Below, in pieces: positions 1 through 9,260 of a stretch of DNA of 38,573 nt. The stretch lies in assembly GCA_964565895.1 (NCBI GenBank), contig CAZMGT010000036.1:1-38573 (forward strand), written 5' to 3'. Both the position numbers and the translations under genes were made by a program. The stretch is from CAZMGT01 sp964565895 (GTDB lineage Bacteria > Armatimonadota > Zipacnadia > UBA1398 > CAZMGT01). Numbering within the stretch: position 1 is the first letter of the stretch; each line of letters begins with the position of its first letter. Below the pieces are notes generated by a model. It was not told where the DNA came from. It saw only the letters and a program-made list of their open reading frames with translations, and made no database searches.

Positions 1-90
1 CCGGCGATTTCGCCCCGTCTCCGGCGAAGAAGATTGCAATGAGCGGCGCGGAATTTGCATAGAACCCAAAGCAAGAGGCACTCGTATGGA

Positions 91-204
91 AGGCCTCCAC
101 AATGCTCATGCCATTTCGAAGACCGTCTGCACCGCGGCCTGAGCTTCCCACGCTTCCCACAGCGCTAGCCACCTCCCCGCTAACCACCTCGAGCCAAGCC
201 ACCC
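91..204 (+). repeat. Imperfect direct repeat, copy 1
   Basis: This segment aligns to 793-907 with an almost constant offset of 702-703 bases. Shared words in the same order are AGGCCTC (91-97), GCT..GCCAT (104-114), GAAGACCGTC (118-127), AGCGCTAGCCACCTCCCC (161-178), AACCACC (182-188) and CAAGCCACCC (195-204). Weak similarity may continue on both sides. No terminal inverted repeats or open frame are associated, so it does not look like an insertion sequence. Its function is unknown. Confidence 0.75.
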
Positions 205-792
205 AAGAGCCGCTGGGAGTGAGGCGCGTCTGCCAGGGGACAAGGGACATGTCGGCGCCTACGTTTATTAACCTGTGGGAGCGAGAATGAACCAAGGCCA
301 ACCCACCGGCGGGTTGGCGGCCAAAGTATCGCCGCTACGCCCTTCTCACTGTCCTGAGCACATCGCTAATCTCAACGCAGTCGAAGCCGACGGGTGCAGC
401 AATGACTCCGGGAGGTACTTTCCGCTGAGCGGGTCGCCCACGAGGCGGTCGCCCCACCAGCACCTCTCGGAGAACGCGTCGCCAGTCAATGTGAAGCCTC
501 GCGCCCTTTCCCCACCGCCCGCCACCGCCCTCAGGCGCCACGGACGAGGCCACGAGCGAGCACTTCTCCGACCAAAGCTTATTTCTTTTCCTTTCCCACA
601 GGCCTCCCAGGGGCTTAGAAGTCGACCAGCCAGCCGATGCAGCGCTACGTCCGTGCTGGCCGCCAGGCAGACTGTGTGGCCTGGTACCTTTTTCTCCACG
701 TGTCGCTGATCTTGGTCCAACCCCGGCGCAGGAGGTTGGTAGGAACTGCGTGGAAGTTGCGTGCAATGCATGGCAGCGGGCCTTCGTGCAGT

Positions 793-907
793 AGGCCTCA
801 GCACTGCTGAAGCCATCTTGAAGACCGTCCGCAGCGGGCCCCGAGTCCTCCCTCCCCTCCCCTAGCGCTAGCCACCTCCCCGGCAACCACCACGGAGCAA
901 GCCACCC
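793..907 (+). repeat. Imperfect direct repeat, copy 2
   Basis: Second copy of the repeat at 91-204. It carries the same ordered words: AGGCCTC (793-799), GAAGACCGTC (820-829), AGCGCTAGCCACCTCCCC (864-881), AACCACC (885-891) and CAAGCCACCC (898-907), with about one base of net length difference. Conservation of an 18-base word inside otherwise diverged DNA suggests an old duplication with one constrained core. No known RNA family was recognised. Confidence 0.75.
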
Positions 908-1659
908 TTGCCACTTGCGTCAAACCTGTCGGCTCCTTCGCGGCTGCGTGCAGGGCCTCTCCGTGCCCCCGGCGTCTGTCTTTAAAGCGTGCCAAGTATC
1001 CGAGCGGACAGCGGCGGAGCGTCAAAGCACGCAAGGCACTTGTTGGAACGGCGATGTGGAGCCGCATCTCTCGCTAGAGCTCCCGCCCACGCGTTTCTCG
1101 ATTTGCCCGAGGGCGGTCCGCTTCTGTCCGCAGGTCTGCTTCTGCCTCACGCGGACCGGGCGGACTAGACGGCGCGGGTTGGCTCCACGCGAACGGTAGC
1201 GAAGGCGCGGCCTGTCACATGAACCGAAATGTTTGCTTCGCGCAGCGGCAGCGGAATGACTGCGCCATGCCCCGCTTCCAGCCTGTGGCCTTCGGCCTTG
1301 CGTCGTCCGAGAGTACGCACAAAACAGCACCGCGGAAATGGCGCCGCGCCGCTCCGCTCTGTAAACGCGGCCCTTGGTCGCTTAGGCGACTAGCGCAACG
1401 CAGCCGCGGTACCTCCGGGCGCCGGCTCCCGCGCCCGGCGGAACCCCTGGTCGCCACAGTTAAACGACCGAGCCCGTTTTCTTAGCACGCCGACGTGTGC
1501 CACGGCGAGCGCCAAAAGCGCAGCCGCACACGGCGGCCTCGAGCCGCTTGGGCCCTGCTGCCACTTTCCTACAACACGCGCAGGCACCTTGTTATGGACC
1601 GGCCCAGAGCGGAGGTTCCTTGCAACGGCCTGCGATGTCCCTCGCGCCCAGTCCGCCCT

Positions 1660-2763
1660 TTACACGTACTCCCACTCGCGCAGCCACTCGTACTCCGCGG
1701 GAAGGTTCGCCCACATTTCATCTGTCGCGCGCCGCAGCCTGGCCAAGTTCTCCCGCGTGAGCAGCGCCGCCCGCTCCCTTGAGGCGCGCACGTTGTTCTC
1801 TACCTCATAGACCGTGGTCATTCCAGGCACAGTGGCCGTAATCCCGGGGTTGCTGATGATGTAGCTTAGGGTGAGGCGGGCCAGCTCGTGCATCTTCTCG
1901 TCGCCGCGGTCGACCACGGGGAACTTCGCACCACTGCGGAACAGCGCCCCGCCTGCGAACGGCTTAATGGTCACAATGCCCACGTCGCATTTTTTCGCTG
2001 TTTCGAAAATGCTTAGCGTGCCACCGCCTCCCGCGGCTGCCTCTTGCTTGGACTTGGCAGTGAACGGGAAGATGACCACGGAGAAATCGGGGAACGTCTC
2101 CATCACATGCTGGAGGAACTCGCGCTTGTGCGAGGACATCCCCAAAAAGCGCACCTTGCCCTGGTCATGCAGCTTGTGAAACGCCTCAACCATCCGCTTA
2201 AGCTCGTCGTCGGTGTGCCGGCCGGCCGTGTCCGCCTGAATGCGCCAGATGTCTAGGTAGTCGAATTGCAACTGCCGCAGACAAGTCTCGGCGTCTCTGA
2301 TAAGCGCCTCAACGGTGCGGTACTTGGGATGGCGCGGGCAGAGGATGTGGTTGTCCGCGCCGACGATCATTTTCTCGCGCCGGCCTTTAAGCGCCACGCC
2401 ATAGGCCAAGCATTCCGCGGGCGTGGTGATGTCCAGGTAGTTAATCCCCAGCTCAATGCACTTGCTCACGACCTCCGTGCGGTTCTTGGCCACATCGTCG
2501 GGCACGACTTCGTCGGCGAAATTTGCCCAATACCGGCCGCCCTGGCGGTTTTTCCAGTGGCCGCCGAGGCTAATCTCGGAGATCATTAAGTTTGTCTTGC
2601 CCAGGCGGCGGTAGCCCATGTTCGGGTTGTAGTTAAGAATCTTCTGCGTTTGCTTTTGCGCCTCTGCGGCGACGCCGCCCAGGGCCACGGCGCCCGCCGC
2701 GCCCAGACCTACCTGCGACGCGCGCACGAGAAAATCGCGCCGCGTCATCTTGCTTTTGGCCAT
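1660..2763 (-). CDS. Tat-exported aldo/keto reductase-like protein with degenerate active site
   Basis: The protein has 367 residues. It opens with a twin-arginine signal (TRRDFL, Arg8-Arg9, then a hydrophobic stretch rich in Ala and Gly), so export in folded form is predicted, as for cofactor-bound oxidoreductases. The body from about residue 50 has the aldo/keto reductase order: YRRLGKTNLMIS start, ISLGG, GINYLD, ALKGRREK, LDIW and a C-terminal NPGIT..VPG segment. The family uses an Asp-Tyr-Lys-His tetrad. Here Asp is kept (in YLD), but the Tyr region reads TTPAECLAYG, the Lys strand reads IVGAD and the His strand reads IWRIQ, so Tyr, Lys and His appear displaced or lost. NADPH-dependent reduction is therefore doubtful, and a different sugar-related redox or binding role is possible. 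The ATG start has GAGGTG eight bases upstream. The gene diverges from the GH29 gene. Confidence 0.85.
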   Translation of the reverse strand: MAKSKMTRRDFLVRASQVGLGAAGAVALGGVAAEAQKQTQKILNYNPNMGYRRLGKTNLMISEISLGGHWKNRQGGRYWANFADEVVPDDVAKNRTEVVSKCIELGINYLDITTPAECLAYGVALKGRREKMIVGADNHILCPRHPKYRTVEALIRDAETCLRQLQFDYLDIWRIQADTAGRHTDDELKRMVEAFHKLHDQGKVRFLGMSSHKREFLQHVMETFPDFSVVIFPFTAKSKQEAAAGGGGTLSIFETAKKCDVGIVTIKPFAGGALFRSGAKFPVVDRGDEKMHELARLTLSYIISNPGITATVPGMTTVYEVENNVRASRERAALLTRENLARLRRATDEMWANLPAEYEWLREWEYV

Positions 2764-2810
2764 CGCTCATGCACCTCACTAGTTATTTACGATCAGGTCG
2801 TTCTTCGCCG

Positions 2811-2816
2811 ATTATA
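2811..2816 (-). promoter_or_regulatory. Candidate -10 element for the reductase gene
   Basis: The minus strand reads TATAAT, a perfect -10 hexamer in a GC-rich intergenic region, 47 bases upstream of the reductase start codon. No good -35 hexamer is visible at the expected distance, so this rests on one element only. The 317-bp divergent region (2764-3080) may also drive the plus-strand glycosidase run, but I cannot place a plus-strand promoter with confidence. Confidence 0.35.
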
Positions 2817-3080
2817 TTCGCCGCGCGTCGCGCTAGACCTTTACGCCGGCCCTAGGAGAGACGACGCCCGCGGTCGCGCGAGCGAATCGCTAAGCGTGCA
2901 GAAGGAGCGCGTATCCGCCTCAACGAACAACGACGGGGACGGAGGCGGGCGACGCGCTGGCAAGGGTGTGCTGTGCCTCCGCTGCGGGCGGATATCTCCG
3001 CGGAGGCGATGGCCGCGGCCAATGTACGCGTCGTTCCCCGGCGTTGGGCGCGCGGGGCGGCGAAGGGGAGGTGCCCCACG

Positions 3081-4481
3081 GTGGCCATTACGCGGCGCAG
3101 GTTTGTCTTTGCCTTAGCTGGGGGCATGGGCATGTCGCTTGCCACGGCCGTGGGCAGGGCGGTGCAAGAGGGACGCGAGCTGCCCAAGCCCCTGCCCCGC
3201 CAGCTTGCCTGGCAGGAGTGCGAGGTGGGCGCGATATATCACTTCGACATCCCCGTTTACTTACCCGGTGGCTGGCAGTGGCAGCCGGCGTATACGCAAA
3301 CGCTGGACCCCAAGGTTTACAACCCGCGCAAGCTGGACACCGACCAGTGGCTTGCCGCGGCAAAGGCTTTGGGGGCGCGCTATGCCTTGTTCACCGCCAC
3401 GCACATGGGCGGGTTTTTGCAGTGGCAGAGCGACCTTTATCCATATGGAGTAAAGCAATCGCCGTGGCGCGGGGGAAAGGGCGACATCGTGGGCGATTTT
3501 GTGAAGTCCTGCCGCCGCGTGGGTATAAAGCCCGGGCTTTACATTGGGCTGCGCTTTAACGCGTATTGGAAGGTGGCCCGCCAGCGGGTCAACTTCGGCC
3601 GCGGTGGCGACCCGCAAAAGCAGGAGCAGTATAACCGCCTGTGCGAGCGGATGGTCACCGAGCTGTGCACGCGCTATGGGGAGCTTGTCGAAATCTGGTT
3701 CGACGGAGGGACGCTCTGCCCGGCGGAGGGCGGGCCGGACATCCTGCCTATCGTGGAGAAGCATCAACCCAACGCCGTGTTTTACCACAGCGACGAGCGC
3801 TCGGAGCACCGCTGGATCGGCAACGAGAGCGGGATTGCCGGCTACCCCTGCTGGGCCACGGTGCCGAGCATCGAGGCCATTAGGCACGGCGTGCGCGGGC
3901 AGCCGAGGCGCGATATCCTGGCGCACGGCGACCCCGAAGGCAAGCTGTGGTCGCCGGCGATGTGCGACGCCCCCTTGCGCAACCATTCCTGGTGTTGGCG
4001 GCCGAACGAGGAGCGAAAGGTACGACCGCTGAGCGCTCTTTTGAACATGTACTATAAGTCCGTGGGGCGCAACTGCAACCTCATTTTGGGCGTTGTTGTC
4101 GACCGCGACGGTCTTGTTCCCAAGCCAGACTTCGAGCGCTGCGTGGAGTTTGGCAAGGAAATTAGCCGCCGCTTTGCCCAGCCCATCGCCCAAACGCGCG
4201 GCCGGGGAATGACCATCGAGCTGCCCCTGGGCGGGGAAAAAGAAGTGGACCACGCGACCATCATGGAGGACATCGCGCAGGGCGAGCGGATCCGCGAGTA
4301 TGTGCTTGAGGGGTTAGCGGGCAACGAGTGGCGCGAGATTTGCCGAGGCCTTTCCGTGGGGCACAAGCGAATCGAGCAGTTTGCCCCTGTGCGCGTCTCT
4401 GCGTTGCGGCTTCGCTGCACCGCTGCGGTAGCCGAGCCGATAATCCGTAAGCTCGCCGTTTATTACGTCGGCGCGGGCTAG
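3081..4481 (+). CDS. GH29 alpha-L-fucosidase, Tat-exported
   Basis: Predicted retaining exo-alpha-L-fucosidase that releases L-fucose from oligo- or polysaccharides. I chose the GTG at 3081 (466 residues) because AGGGGAGG lies nine bases upstream and the product then begins with a twin-arginine signal (ITRRRFVFALAGG). The frame stays open upstream to an ATG at 2973, but that extension would bury the signal. Family features seen are the WYSR-like entry YHFDIPVY, the segment ALFTATHMGGF matching the usual TAKHHDGF region, KPGLYIGLR, EIWFDGG with the expected nucleophile Asp208, and the C-terminal RNCNLILGV block matching the usual N.LLN. The length is near the family norm of about 450. The variant TATHMGG is a departure from the usual double His and may alter specificity. 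It is the first gene of the plus-strand run, 89 bp ahead of the GH127 gene. Confidence 0.9.
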   Translation: MAITRRRFVFALAGGMGMSLATAVGRAVQEGRELPKPLPRQLAWQECEVGAIYHFDIPVYLPGGWQWQPAYTQTLDPKVYNPRKLDTDQWLAAAKALGARYALFTATHMGGFLQWQSDLYPYGVKQSPWRGGKGDIVGDFVKSCRRVGIKPGLYIGLRFNAYWKVARQRVNFGRGGDPQKQEQYNRLCERMVTELCTRYGELVEIWFDGGTLCPAEGGPDILPIVEKHQPNAVFYHSDERSEHRWIGNESGIAGYPCWATVPSIEAIRHGVRGQPRRDILAHGDPEGKLWSPAMCDAPLRNHSWCWRPNEERKVRPLSALLNMYYKSVGRNCNLILGVVVDRDGLVPKPDFERCVEFGKEISRRFAQPIAQTRGRGMTIELPLGGEKEVDHATIMEDIAQGERIREYVLEGLAGNEWREICRGLSVGHKRIEQFAPVRVSALRLRCTAAVAEPIIRKLAVYYVGAG

Positions 4482-4570
4482 CGCGGTGCGTTGTGCGCAA
4501 TGCTTGCGCGTAGGCGACACATGGCCTAGCGGGCGCTCGCGTCTGCTACAAAGCAAAGAGGTGAACGCCG

Positions 4571-6943
4571 ATGTCTACTCTGCGGCTCGTGGTTGGGCTA
4601 TGGGGCGCGGCAGCGCTTGCCTGCGTCACAGGTGGTAGCGCTCGCGCCGCAGATCAAACCCCTTATGCTGCGCTCCGGCCGGTGCCGTTTACTGCGGTGG
4701 AGATTAACGATCGTTTCTGGGCGCCGAAGCTGGAAGTGGTGCGCAAGCGCACGCTGTGGCACAACCTCGAGATGTGCGAGAAGACGGGGAGGATTCGCAA
4801 CTTCGCCCAAGCTGCGGGGCTCGATAAGACGCCCTATCGCGGCCACTTTTTCCACGACTCCGACGTGGCCAAGGCCATCGAGGGTGCGGCATACTGCCTT
4901 GCCTTGCGGCCCGATAACAAGCTTAAGGCGCGGCTTGAGCAAATCATTGACCTTATCGCGAAGGCCCAACAGCCGGATGGCTACCTCAACACTTGGTTCA
5001 TACTCAAGGAGCCGGACAAACGCTGGCAGGACATTCGCCGCAAGCACGAGCTATATTGCGCGGGCCACCTTATCGAAGCCGCGGTGGCCTATTACCAGGC
5101 GACCGGCGAGCGCAAGTTTCTCGACGTAATGCGCAAGTACGCCGACCTCATCGCGGCCACGTTTGGCCCGGGCAGGCGGCATACCGTCCCTGGACACGAG
5201 GAAATTGAGCTCGCGCTGATCAAGCTGTGGAAGGTTACGGGGGAGGAGAAGTATCTCCGCCTCGCCCAATTTTTCGTTGACGAACACGGGCGCGCGGACA
5301 CGCACGAGTTGTTCGGCACCTATTGCCAGGACCACAAACCAATCGCCGAGCAGGACGAAGCGGTGGGCCACTGTGTCCGCGCAATGTACCTCTACAGCGC
5401 GGTGGCCGACCTCGCAGCAATCACCGGCAAACAAGAATACTTTCAAGCGATGGAAAGGCTTTGGGATAATGTCGTCCATAAAAAGATGTACATCACGGGC
5501 GGAATTGGCGTGCGCGGATTTGGGGAAGGCTTTGCCCAGGACTACTTCCTTCCCAACTACCAGGCATACTGCGAATCGTGCGCGTCGATCGGCATGGCGT
5601 TTTGGAACCATCGCCTGGTTTTGCTGCACGGCGAGGGCCGGTTTGCCGATGTGTTCGAACGTGTGCTCTACAACGCGCTGCTCGCCGGGCTGTCGCTGGA
5701 CGGAAAGAAGTTTTTCTACGTAAACCCCCTGGCAAGCAGGGGCAACCACCACAGACAACCGTGGTATTGGTGTGCTTGCTGTCCTCCGAACATCCTTAGA
5801 TTCTTCGCCAAGCTTGGCGGCTACATCTACGCAACATCTGCCGACAATCGAGGTATTTGGGTATTGCAGTATATCGGTAGCAAGGCGCGAATTAATCTTG
5901 GAGAAAGAGTGGTACGCTTGCGCCAAGTAAGCGAGTTTCCCTGGAACGGGCGCGTGCGCATTTATCTCTCGCCAGAGCCCCCGGGGCGTTTTGAGATATA
6001 CCTGCGTATCCCGAACTGGTGCCGCGGGGCGGAGATCGCCGTCAACGGGCGGCCCGTTTTGGACGCCCACGTGCACAACGGCTTTGCCCGTATTTCAAGA
6101 ACGTGGCGGCGTGGCGATGTCATTGACCTCTTCCTGCCCATGGAGATTCATCAAGTGGCAGCGCATCCACAGGTTGTCGAAGATCGGGGAAGGCTCGCCA
6201 TACAGCGGGGGCCTGTAGTGTACTGCCTGGAGGGTTGCGACCACACTTGCCCGTTAACCAGGCTCGTAATCCCGCGTGGCGCGGAGTTGCGCGCAAGCTA
6301 TAACCCGCGCATGCTCGGCGGGGTTGTAGTAATTCGCGGAAAGGGGACGTATGTCGACGCCCAGCTCGGGCCACGCGGCGCGCTGAGCTACCGCATTTCT
6401 CCCACAAAAATTACCGCGATACCCTACTTCGCCTGGGACAACCGCGAGCCGGGGGAAATGATCGTTTGGGTTGCGGAGCGCCCGGAGGCGTGTTTAGATC
6501 TCACCAAGCTTTCGCTTGCCTATTTCGCCCAGCCCAGCGCTTCGTTCTGCCGGCCGCAGGACACGGTAACCGCGCTTAACGATGGCCTTCTCCCGAAAAA
6601 CTCCAACGATCACAGCATCCCCCGCTTTACCTGGTGGCCGCACAAGGGGACAACGGAATGGGTAATGTATCACTTCCCCGAGCCTGTTACGCTTTCTCGC
6701 TGCGAGGTATATTGGTTCGACGACACCGGTCGTGGGCAGTGCCGCGTTCCCCAGTCGTGGCGGCTCCTCTGGCGTAACGGATCTACCTGGCAACCGGTAA
6801 ACGTCTCTTCCCCCTATGGCGTGGAGCGAGACAAGTTTAACGTTGTTACTTTTGCGCCGGTTACCACAAAGGCGATCAAGCTCGAGGTGCAGCTAAAGCC
6901 CGGCTTCTCTTCGGGAATATTGGAATGGCGCGCGGGCAGATAG
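4571..6943 (+). CDS. GH127 beta-L-arabinofuranosidase-type glycosidase, secreted
   Basis: The protein has 790 residues with a Sec signal peptide (residues 1-27, cleavage near SARA-AD). The body is the DUF1680/GH127 fold, an (alpha/alpha)6 barrel plus beta-sandwich, from about residue 35 to 610. GH127 enzymes use a cysteine nucleophile held by a zinc site made of one Glu and three Cys. The matching residues are visible: Glu335 and Cys337 in YCESCASIG, and Cys403 and Cys404 in CACCPPN. The enzyme should therefore be active on beta-L-arabinofuranosides or a related sugar. Residues from about 640 to the end form an extra beta-sandwich resembling F5/8-type or galactose-binding modules, probably carbohydrate binding. 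The ATG follows AAAGAGGTG with good spacing. The next gene starts only 12 bp after the stop codon, which supports co-transcription. Confidence 0.92.
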   Translation: MSTLRLVVGLWGAAALACVTGGSARAADQTPYAALRPVPFTAVEINDRFWAPKLEVVRKRTLWHNLEMCEKTGRIRNFAQAAGLDKTPYRGHFFHDSDVAKAIEGAAYCLALRPDNKLKARLEQIIDLIAKAQQPDGYLNTWFILKEPDKRWQDIRRKHELYCAGHLIEAAVAYYQATGERKFLDVMRKYADLIAATFGPGRRHTVPGHEEIELALIKLWKVTGEEKYLRLAQFFVDEHGRADTHELFGTYCQDHKPIAEQDEAVGHCVRAMYLYSAVADLAAITGKQEYFQAMERLWDNVVHKKMYITGGIGVRGFGEGFAQDYFLPNYQAYCESCASIGMAFWNHRLVLLHGEGRFADVFERVLYNALLAGLSLDGKKFFYVNPLASRGNHHRQPWYWCACCPPNILRFFAKLGGYIYATSADNRGIWVLQYIGSKARINLGERVVRLRQVSEFPWNGRVRIYLSPEPPGRFEIYLRIPNWCRGAEIAVNGRPVLDAHVHNGFARISRTWRRGDVIDLFLPMEIHQVAAHPQVVEDRGRLAIQRGPVVYCLEGCDHTCPLTRLVIPRGAELRASYNPRMLGGVVVIRGKGTYVDAQLGPRGALSYRISPTKITAIPYFAWDNREPGEMIVWVAERPEACLDLTKLSLAYFAQPSASFCRPQDTVTALNDGLLPKNSNDHSIPRFTWWPHKGTTEWVMYHFPEPVTLSRCEVYWFDDTGRGQCRVPQSWRLLWRNGSTWQPVNVSSPYGVERDKFNVVTFAPVTTKAIKLEVQLKPGFSSGILEWRAGR

Positions 6944-6955
6944 GGGGAAACTGTT

Positions 6956-9133
6956 GTGGTAAAAGGCTCGGGCGCTGGCCGCGCTTGCGGGCCAGCTTGC
7001 GGAGTAGCTGTTGGAGTATTTTGGTGTTGTTTGTTGGTATGCGCCGGTCCCTGTTGGGGTGTGAATTGTAGTTTCGACAGCGCAAAACAACTGGCAGCCT
7101 GCGGCGGAGTTGCTGTCGGGCGCGTTTCCTTTGTTCCCGGGAAAAAGGGAAACGCAGCGCGCTTTGAGCGCGGGGCGTTTGTCACCTTCGCTAGCGAGGG
7201 GAACTTCAATCCCGCCCAGGGCACCGTGCAAATGTGGGTAAACGCGGGGTGGGATCCCAGGGCTGCCGAGCGCCACTGCTTTTTCCACCTTGGGACGTCC
7301 CTCGCTCACGTAACGGTGTTTAAGACGGAGCTTCAGACGATCCGTTTTGTCTACAAGGCATCGCCCAGGGAATATTATGCGGTGCGTGTCCCGATCGCCG
7401 GCTGGTGGCGGCGTGGCGAGTGGCATTTCATCCGCGCATCCTGGGCGAAGACGTACGGCGGGCTGCTGGCCCTTTTGCTCGAAGTAGACGGCCGGCGGAG
7501 CATTGCCTGCGGCGCCGCTCCCCTGCGCTCGCTGCCCCCGCGCTTTTACGTGGGAGCGCGCGGCCCACGCGCGGAATTTGCCGAAGCGGCGATCGACGAG
7601 TTTCAGCTCTCCGCCGAGCCTACGGGCTTCCCCTATCTTCAAACAAGCGAGGAGCCGGTGGCTGCAACAGTAGACTTCGCCCAAGCTGGGCGCCCGCTGG
7701 CCCGCGTCCACCAGTGCACCACCCTGTGGAACTCGCAGCGCGTTCCCCTGCCGTTTGTCGTCGGAGATGAGACGTTTCGGCGGTTTGCCGAGGCAAAGTT
7801 TCGCTTGGCGCGTATTGTGGCGACCTCCGAGACGTGGCTTTGGGGGGCGCGCGTGGAGCGCGACGAGCAAGGCAGGCTGCGCGTGGACTGCACCGACCTC
7901 GACCGCCTGCTCGAGCTCGTCCACGCCGCAGGCGCGGAGGGATATCTGCGCATCGCCTATCACATGCCCCGCGCGCTGAGCTCTCGCGCGCAGGAAAAGC
8001 AGCCCAAGGTTTGGGCCTATGCCCCGCCGCAAAGCTGGGCGGAGTGGGATGACGTTGTGCGGCAGATCGTCGTGCATTGCGTGCGCGACAAACGCTGGCG
8101 CATCCCCTACTGGGTGTGCACGCTGAACGAGGCCGACGCGCCGGCGATGCGCGGGCTGGCGCGCTGGGACACGAACCTCGAGGTCTACCGGCGGACAACG
8201 CGCATCGTGCGCGAGCTTGCTCCGCGGGCGAAGGTCGGCGGGCCGGCGATTTGCACGCCGTTAGACGGGTTCGGCGGCGAGGCGCTGCGCAGCTTCCTCT
8301 CGTTTTGCCGGCAAAACCGCCTCCCGCTGGACTTTGTCTGCTTTCACGCCTATCGCAAGATGCATCCCGCGGAGTTCGAGCAGCATGCGCTCGCCGTAAA
8401 GAAAATCGTTGCCGAGGCCAATCCGCAGCTTAAGCCGGAGTTTATCCTCGATGAGTGGAACCTTTGGGTGCGCGACCGCCGGCAGGACAACGAATTCGGC
8501 GCAGCATATGTCGCTGCGGCGCTGCACTATCAGCGGCGCGCGGGGTTGGCCTTCTCAAGCTTCGTCGCGTTTAACGACTTTCGCTATGCCCAGCCCGGCG
8601 GGCGGTTCGCATATAGCGATGAGACGATCGCTCAGTCGCCCTTGCCTATGATCAAGGGGCCGGTGGCTACGCCGATTTACTTTGTTTTCCTAATGCACAG
8701 CAAGCTAAAGGACACCGAGCTGCCCGTGGCCCTCGATGGGCGCGGGGGGATTACCAGCGACAACACCGCCGGCATTACCGCCACAGCGGACGACCGCGAA
8801 GCAGCGATTTTGCTCTGGCACTTTAACCTGTTTCACAACACCCCAAAGCGCTTTGTGTTGCGGCTAGAACGCTTGCGCAAGCGCTTTGGCGCGTTGCGCG
8901 CGTTGCGCATCGAGCAGTACCTCATCGACCGCACGCACACCAACGCCTACTACGACTACGTCGTCCTCGGCAAAGACAGCGCTGGCGGCCGCTATAACCT
9001 GGCCACCGGCCAGCTCGACCTCGTGGACGCGCGCCACATTTCCGTTGCCCGGGCGCGCGAGGGCTCTGCGAAGGTTTCCCTCGTCCTGCGCGACATGAGC
9101 GTGGCGCTGCTTGTCGTTCGCCCCGTGCGCTAA
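6956..9133 (+). CDS. Secreted GH39-like glycosidase with N-terminal LamG-type domain
   Basis: The GTG start (725 residues) follows AGGGGGAAA. The N-terminus is hydrophobic and Cys-rich (residues 8-37), looking like a signal peptide. Residues about 40-220 resemble a concanavalin/LamG sandwich (FERGAFVTFASEGNF, GTVQMWVN, DEFQLS). A clan GH-A TIM barrel follows from about 240 to 600, with the paired glutamates expected for a retaining enzyme: Glu392 in TLNEAD as acid/base, and Glu500 in ILDEWNLW as nucleophile. The order and spacing are closest to GH39 (beta-xylosidase, iduronidase, and alpha-L-arabinofuranosidase types). A beta-sandwich ends the protein. The substrate cannot be assigned. It sits 12 bp after the GH127 gene and 127 bp before the propeller gene. 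Confidence 0.75.
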   Translation: MVKGSGAGRACGPACGVAVGVFWCCLLVCAGPCWGVNCSFDSAKQLAACGGVAVGRVSFVPGKKGNAARFERGAFVTFASEGNFNPAQGTVQMWVNAGWDPRAAERHCFFHLGTSLAHVTVFKTELQTIRFVYKASPREYYAVRVPIAGWWRRGEWHFIRASWAKTYGGLLALLLEVDGRRSIACGAAPLRSLPPRFYVGARGPRAEFAEAAIDEFQLSAEPTGFPYLQTSEEPVAATVDFAQAGRPLARVHQCTTLWNSQRVPLPFVVGDETFRRFAEAKFRLARIVATSETWLWGARVERDEQGRLRVDCTDLDRLLELVHAAGAEGYLRIAYHMPRALSSRAQEKQPKVWAYAPPQSWAEWDDVVRQIVVHCVRDKRWRIPYWVCTLNEADAPAMRGLARWDTNLEVYRRTTRIVRELAPRAKVGGPAICTPLDGFGGEALRSFLSFCRQNRLPLDFVCFHAYRKMHPAEFEQHALAVKKIVAEANPQLKPEFILDEWNLWVRDRRQDNEFGAAYVAAALHYQRRAGLAFSSFVAFNDFRYAQPGGRFAYSDETIAQSPLPMIKGPVATPIYFVFLMHSKLKDTELPVALDGRGGITSDNTAGITATADDREAAILLWHFNLFHNTPKRFVLRLERLRKRFGALRALRIEQYLIDRTHTNAYYDYVVLGKDSAGGRYNLATGQLDLVDARHISVARAREGSAKVSLVLRDMSVALLVVRPVR

Positions 9134-9260
9134 AGGCGCAAGCGGCCGCTTGTGGACGGCGTCGCCTTTGGCCAACACCTGCGCGCGCAGGGACGGCGCG
9201 GCTGGCGCGCGAACTCGCGCCTTGTTCGGGCGGCAACAGCCGCTGAAGGAGGCGAGGGAT

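Larger units (their letters stand above)
1..1659. other. Long stretch without a recognisable gene
   Basis: I see no convincing coding region here. Open frames exist on both strands, but their translations are low-complexity (rich in Arg, Ala, Ser, Pro), lack recognisable domains and lack good ribosome binding sites, as expected from chance open frames in GC-rich DNA. The stretch holds the pair of imperfect direct repeats described separately, a perfect 8-bp hairpin (stem 297-304 / 311-318, 6-nt loop) with no T-run, and a pyrimidine-rich tract around 585-602. It could be a decayed gene remnant, a structured non-coding region, or the far side of an upstream gene lying outside the window. Confidence 0.5.

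Noticed and set aside
3261..4253. Open frame of 330 codons on the minus strand opposite the fucosidase gene
   Set aside because: Shadow of a GC-rich gene; its translation has no domain and is explained by the GH29 frame.
5771..5782. C-A-C-C run in the GH127 protein as a possible heme or iron-sulfur site
   Set aside because: It matches the family's zinc-bound nucleophile motif and lacks CxxCH spacing.
5051..6076. Open frame of 341 codons on the minus strand opposite the GH127 gene
   Set aside because: It lies wholly within the strongly supported GH127 gene and has no recognisable content.
6893..8077. Open frame of 394 codons on the minus strand opposite the GH39-like gene
   Set aside because: The catalytic motifs and start signals support the plus strand; this is a mirror frame.
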